Below are positions 21,749-21,769 of a DNA stretch of 21,769 nucleotides, piece by piece. Positions within the stretch are counted from its first letter, which is position 1. Each line of letters opens with the position of its first letter. The notes beneath the pieces are model-generated. The model searched no databases, was not told where the DNA came from, and saw only the letters and a list, made by a program, of their open reading frames with translations. The position numbers and the translations under genes are program-made. The DNA is from a bacterium (GTDB lineage Bacteria; Planctomycetota; J058; JAJDCP01), in the NCBI GenBank assembly GCA_030428695.1, contig JAUIEM010000143.1:1-21769 (forward strand), written 5' to 3'.

Positions 21749-21769
21749 GGTAGCCGCCGGTGATCAGCT
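21735..21769 (-). CDS. C-terminal end of a minus-strand gene (partial)
   Basis: Reading leftward from the right edge, the codons give LITGGYLRVE followed by TAG at 21737-21735. G/C third positions and a sensible beta-strand-like ending suggest a real gene continuing outside the window. Ten residues are too few to name a family. Confidence 0.35.
   Translation of the reverse strand, partial: LITGGYLRVE

Noticed and set aside
1..21769. tRNA, rRNA or riboswitch genes
   Set aside because: I looked for cloverleaf arms, TTCGA-type T-loops with CCA-side stems and known aptamer cores in the gaps and found none I could support.

Overview
The window is very GC-rich DNA with strong G/C preference at third codon positions, most likely from a member of the Planctomycetota or a similar large-genome bacterium. 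The reasons are the combination of genes: Ser/Thr kinases with Hanks-type motifs and long TPR tails, atypical ECF-like sigma factors next to a kinase and a kinase-like/SUMF1-like hybrid, secreted vWA proteins, a hydrazine-synthase-alpha-like lipoprotein with a single CxxCH motif, and a two-domain (BMC-T) microcompartment shell protein. Lineage is inferred from gene content; no rRNA or tRNA gene is visible.

Layout. (1) 330-3918, plus strand: a tight three-gene operon of BMC-T shell protein, MscS-family channel and NifS/IscS-like cysteine desulfurase, joined by 1-nt stop/start overlaps. (2) 3919-4697: no convincing gene; less GC-rich, with nested palindromes and three copies of a REP-like G/C hairpin, one inverted. 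(3) 4698-8351, minus: a 1217-aa membrane Ser/Thr kinase with TPR tail whose HRD motif reads HLD. (4) 8561-8665: the N-terminal stump of a lost gene, followed at 8729-10546 by a secreted vWA protein. (5) 10597-13026, minus: a lipoprotein with 23 Gly-Asn-X triplets, a propeller-like body and a C-terminal CxxCH. (6) 13430-14182, plus: a DUF4375/DMP19-like protein. (7) 14327-14556: a CGCAGAGG tandem repeat and a frameshifted, truncated GxxExxY pseudogene. (8) 14583-16463, minus: miaA coupled to a secreted DUF4412-like protein with a four-Cys tail; divergent from it is a second secreted vWA protein (16580-17812). (9) 17816-20756, minus: two ECF-like sigma factors downstream of a membrane protein joining a degenerate kinase C-lobe to a SUMF1/FGE-like domain. 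(10) 20820-21569, plus: a divergent kinase that keeps N-lobe and catalytic loop but stops before the end of the C-lobe. The right edge has a 16-bp tandem triplication and the last codons of a minus-strand gene.

How the genes may work together. The first operon links a shell protein, an osmotic channel and sulfur/Fe-S chemistry; the rest of any microcompartment locus would lie to the left, outside the window. The last block (kinase, kinase-like/SUMF1-like membrane protein, two sigma factors) looks like a signalling-to-transcription module and is the best candidate for something undescribed. The middle contains several independent scars of genome decay and repeat spread.
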